This document shows, in pieces, positions 24,044 to 25,105 of a stretch of 25,105 nucleotides of DNA. Where the stretch lies: positions 1 through 25,105 of the IMG/VR virus record IMGVR_UViG_3300031539_000291; one strand, written 5' to 3'. Every line of letters starts with the position of its first letter. The stretch's first letter is position 1. A program made the translations under genes and the position numbers. The notes below the pieces were generated by a model, which saw nothing but the letters and a program-made list of their open reading frames with translations, had not been told where the DNA came from and did no database searches. This DNA comes from a virus.

Positions 24044-24450
24044 TATCCTATTTCTTCGTCAGCATTTTCACCCGAAATTATTCTTTCAGCTTCCATTATT
24101 TTTTTTCTATTGGCTTGAACTGTCTTGATTTTATTCTTGGCTGTTGCTCCAATACCATCACCAATAAGACCCATCATCAAGGCTTCGAAATAAGTAAATT
24201 CGTGTCCAACAAATTCAATATAGAATCTAAATAAAACATATGTTGATAATATTGTCGCTAAATATCTACGCCAATTATCTTTCAACCAGAATCTCCACTT
24301 CCATTTCTTAGGGGTTTTAGTTCCTAATTTATCTCTTGAACTTGTTTCATTTAAACCATAAATAATATATCCTATCATAATAAACCATGCAAATCCAAAT
24401 AGTTGAACCCAAGTATATGTCCCAAAGATTACTTCAAAAATTTCACTCAT
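24043..24450 (-). CDS. Small membrane protein, holin candidate
   Basis: This 135-residue protein has two clear hydrophobic segments (about residues 14-33, LFGFAWFIMIGYIIYGL, and 61-80, RYLATILSTYVLFRFYIEF), separated by a basic, Trp-rich loop (KKWKWRFWLKDNWRR). A weaker hydrophobic stretch with GLIGDGIGATA follows (about 84-102), and the C-terminus is charged. Two or three membrane spans with a charged tail fit a phage holin or another inner-membrane protein. No endolysin is seen beside it, so the holin call is weak. It lies between the fibre-like and BppU-like genes in one unit. Confidence 0.6.
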   Translation of the reverse strand: MSEIFEVIFGTYTWVQLFGFAWFIMIGYIIYGLNETSSRDKLGTKTPKKWKWRFWLKDNWRRYLATILSTYVLFRFYIEFVGHEFTYFEALMMGLIGDGIGATAKNKIKTVQANRKKIMEAERIISGENADEEIG

Positions 24451-24463
24451 AATTTCTGTTTAA

Positions 24464-24473
24464 TATAAAAACT
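24464..24473 (-). promoter_or_regulatory. Degenerate late-type motif AGTTTTTATA
   Basis: It differs by one base from AGTATTTATA and lies 13 nt before the ATG of the membrane protein, close to the 14-16 nt seen in other units. AT-rich sequence makes a chance match possible. Confidence 0.4.
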
Positions 24474-24488
24474 ATTATTTTTCCTTTA

Positions 24489-25105
24489 TTAACTATGAAT
24501 ATATGCAAGATTAAAAATAGCATTAAGAAAAGTAGCATCAGTTCCATCAGCAATATAAACTTGGATTTGAAATGCATCTCCAGCATTTGCTTCTAAATAT
24601 AATGGTACAGTAACATTAGTATAATTACCACTACCTTGCCCCGTAGCTCCTATTTTATAACCAGATTGTGTTGCTTGGGTTACATTATAAATTCTAAATA
24701 AATAGTCTTTACCGTTTCCACCTTCAAATGTAATAGATAAAACTCCTGAATAATCTGCTGCATTAGTAAGAATTAACTCATCATCAACTATACTAATACC
24801 ACTTGCTTCTATTCCAGTCCATAAAGTGTTTCCAGAATTAGTTATAAATGTCCAACTAGCTACACCGATTGAAAGAGTTTCTGTTTCATCTTGGAATCCA
24901 CCATAAGCATGCCATATAGAAGATTGTTTTAGTTGTTCTCCTGTTATGTTTCCAGTACTAGTTAAATCATGACTACCTAAATCCACATCAGTAGTTGCAC
25001 CAGTATATGGTACATAATTACTAGTTTCTCCACTTATTTGACTTGTAACCCATCCCTTATCAACTAATGAATAATCATTGAAATTATCACGATAATTATC
25101 ACCAT
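24489..25105 (-). CDS. Incomplete fibre/receptor-binding-type protein (C-terminal 205 aa)
   Basis: The frame is open to the window edge, so the start is missing. An internal GTG at 24984-24986 is not a real start because the reading frame continues upstream. The first visible residues (GDNYRDNFNDYS, SLVDKGWVTSQISG) lead to YVPYTGATTDVDLGSHDLTSTGN, a linker module common in fibre-like proteins of Bacteroidota phages. The rest (about 140 residues) is beta-rich and Gly/Ser/Thr-rich (LSITFEGGNGKDYLFRIYN, GATGQGSGNYTNVTVPLY), like a C1q/TNF-like jelly-roll receptor-binding head. It probably binds the host surface as a trimer. It is the first visible gene of the unit with the membrane protein and BppU-like genes. 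Confidence 0.75.
   Translation of the reverse strand, partial: GDNYRDNFNDYSLVDKGWVTSQISGETSNYVPYTGATTDVDLGSHDLTSTGNITGEQLKQSSIWHAYGGFQDETETLSIGVASWTFITNSGNTLWTGIEASGISIVDDELILTNAADYSGVLSITFEGGNGKDYLFRIYNVTQATQSGYKIGATGQGSGNYTNVTVPLYLEANAGDAFQIQVYIADGTDATFLNAIFNLAYIHS

Noticed and set aside
24984-24986. GTG as the start of the fibre-like gene.
   Set aside because: The frame stays open to the window edge and encodes the conserved YVPYTGAT module upstream of it.
1-25105. tRNA genes or large origin-like repeats.
   Set aside because: I saw no cloverleaf-like sequence or iteron cluster by eye. A tRNA scan would be needed to exclude a divergent one.

Overview
The window looks like part of a large, AT-rich, T4-like (myovirus) phage genome whose host is probably a member of the Bacteroidota. 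Three things support this. (1) Virion genes with T4-type signatures (gp25-like and gp6/baseplate-J-like wedge proteins) sit with a family B DNA polymerase and an SNF2-type helicase. (2) No start codon I inspected has a clear Shine-Dalgarno sequence; leaders are A/T-rich, as in Bacteroidota, and one early-type gene has a near-perfect Bacteroidota promoter (TTG-N20-TAACTTTG). (3) The last gene carries the YVPYTGAT/VDLG module that is common in fibre-like proteins of Bacteroidota phages. The assignment is inference from sequence only.

Layout. Nearly everything is on the minus strand, so transcription runs from high to low coordinates. 25105-23624: an incomplete fibre or receptor-binding protein, a small membrane protein and a BppU-like beta-sandwich protein. 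22969-23631: the only plus-strand gene, a GIY-YIG homing endonuclease. 22848-16569: SNF2-like helicase, a 54-aa ribbon-helix-helix protein, a Vsr/EDxHD-like putative nuclease and a 1232-aa DNA polymerase. 16534-12804: probable virion or internal proteins, including a Nudix fusion, a protein built of 51-aa repeats, a WYL-domain protein and a helical protein. 12740-7748: an operon with a 1293-aa multidomain protein (kinase-like, CCA-adding/poly(A) polymerase, two 2H phosphoesterase domains), a PD-(D/E)XK-like protein and a HAD phosphatase of the SAK type. 7722-6517: a ParB-like/ART-like fusion and a basic protein. 6388-5006: a GT-B glycosyltransferase. 4926-1: virion proteins, including gp25-like and gp6-like wedge proteins and the start of an incomplete gene.

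Regulation. The motif GTATTTATA (coding sense) occurs seven times exactly, each time 14-31 nt before the start codon of the first gene of a minus-strand unit. A near copy (GTATTTATC) precedes the one plus-strand gene in the flipped orientation. The motif is absent before the SNF2 helicase and polymerase. I read it as the phage late promoter, and the TTG/TAnnTTTG element as a host-sigma early promoter. Three intrinsic terminators separate units.

Most interesting biology. The 12740-7748 operon looks like a tRNA/RNA end-repair cassette fused into one polyprotein-like chain. Several proteins here carry (I/L)-x-E followed by A/G/T in linkers or at the N-terminus, which resembles T4 prohead-protease sites. 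A possible reading is that these enzymes are packaged in the head, cut during maturation and injected with the DNA. This is a hypothesis.
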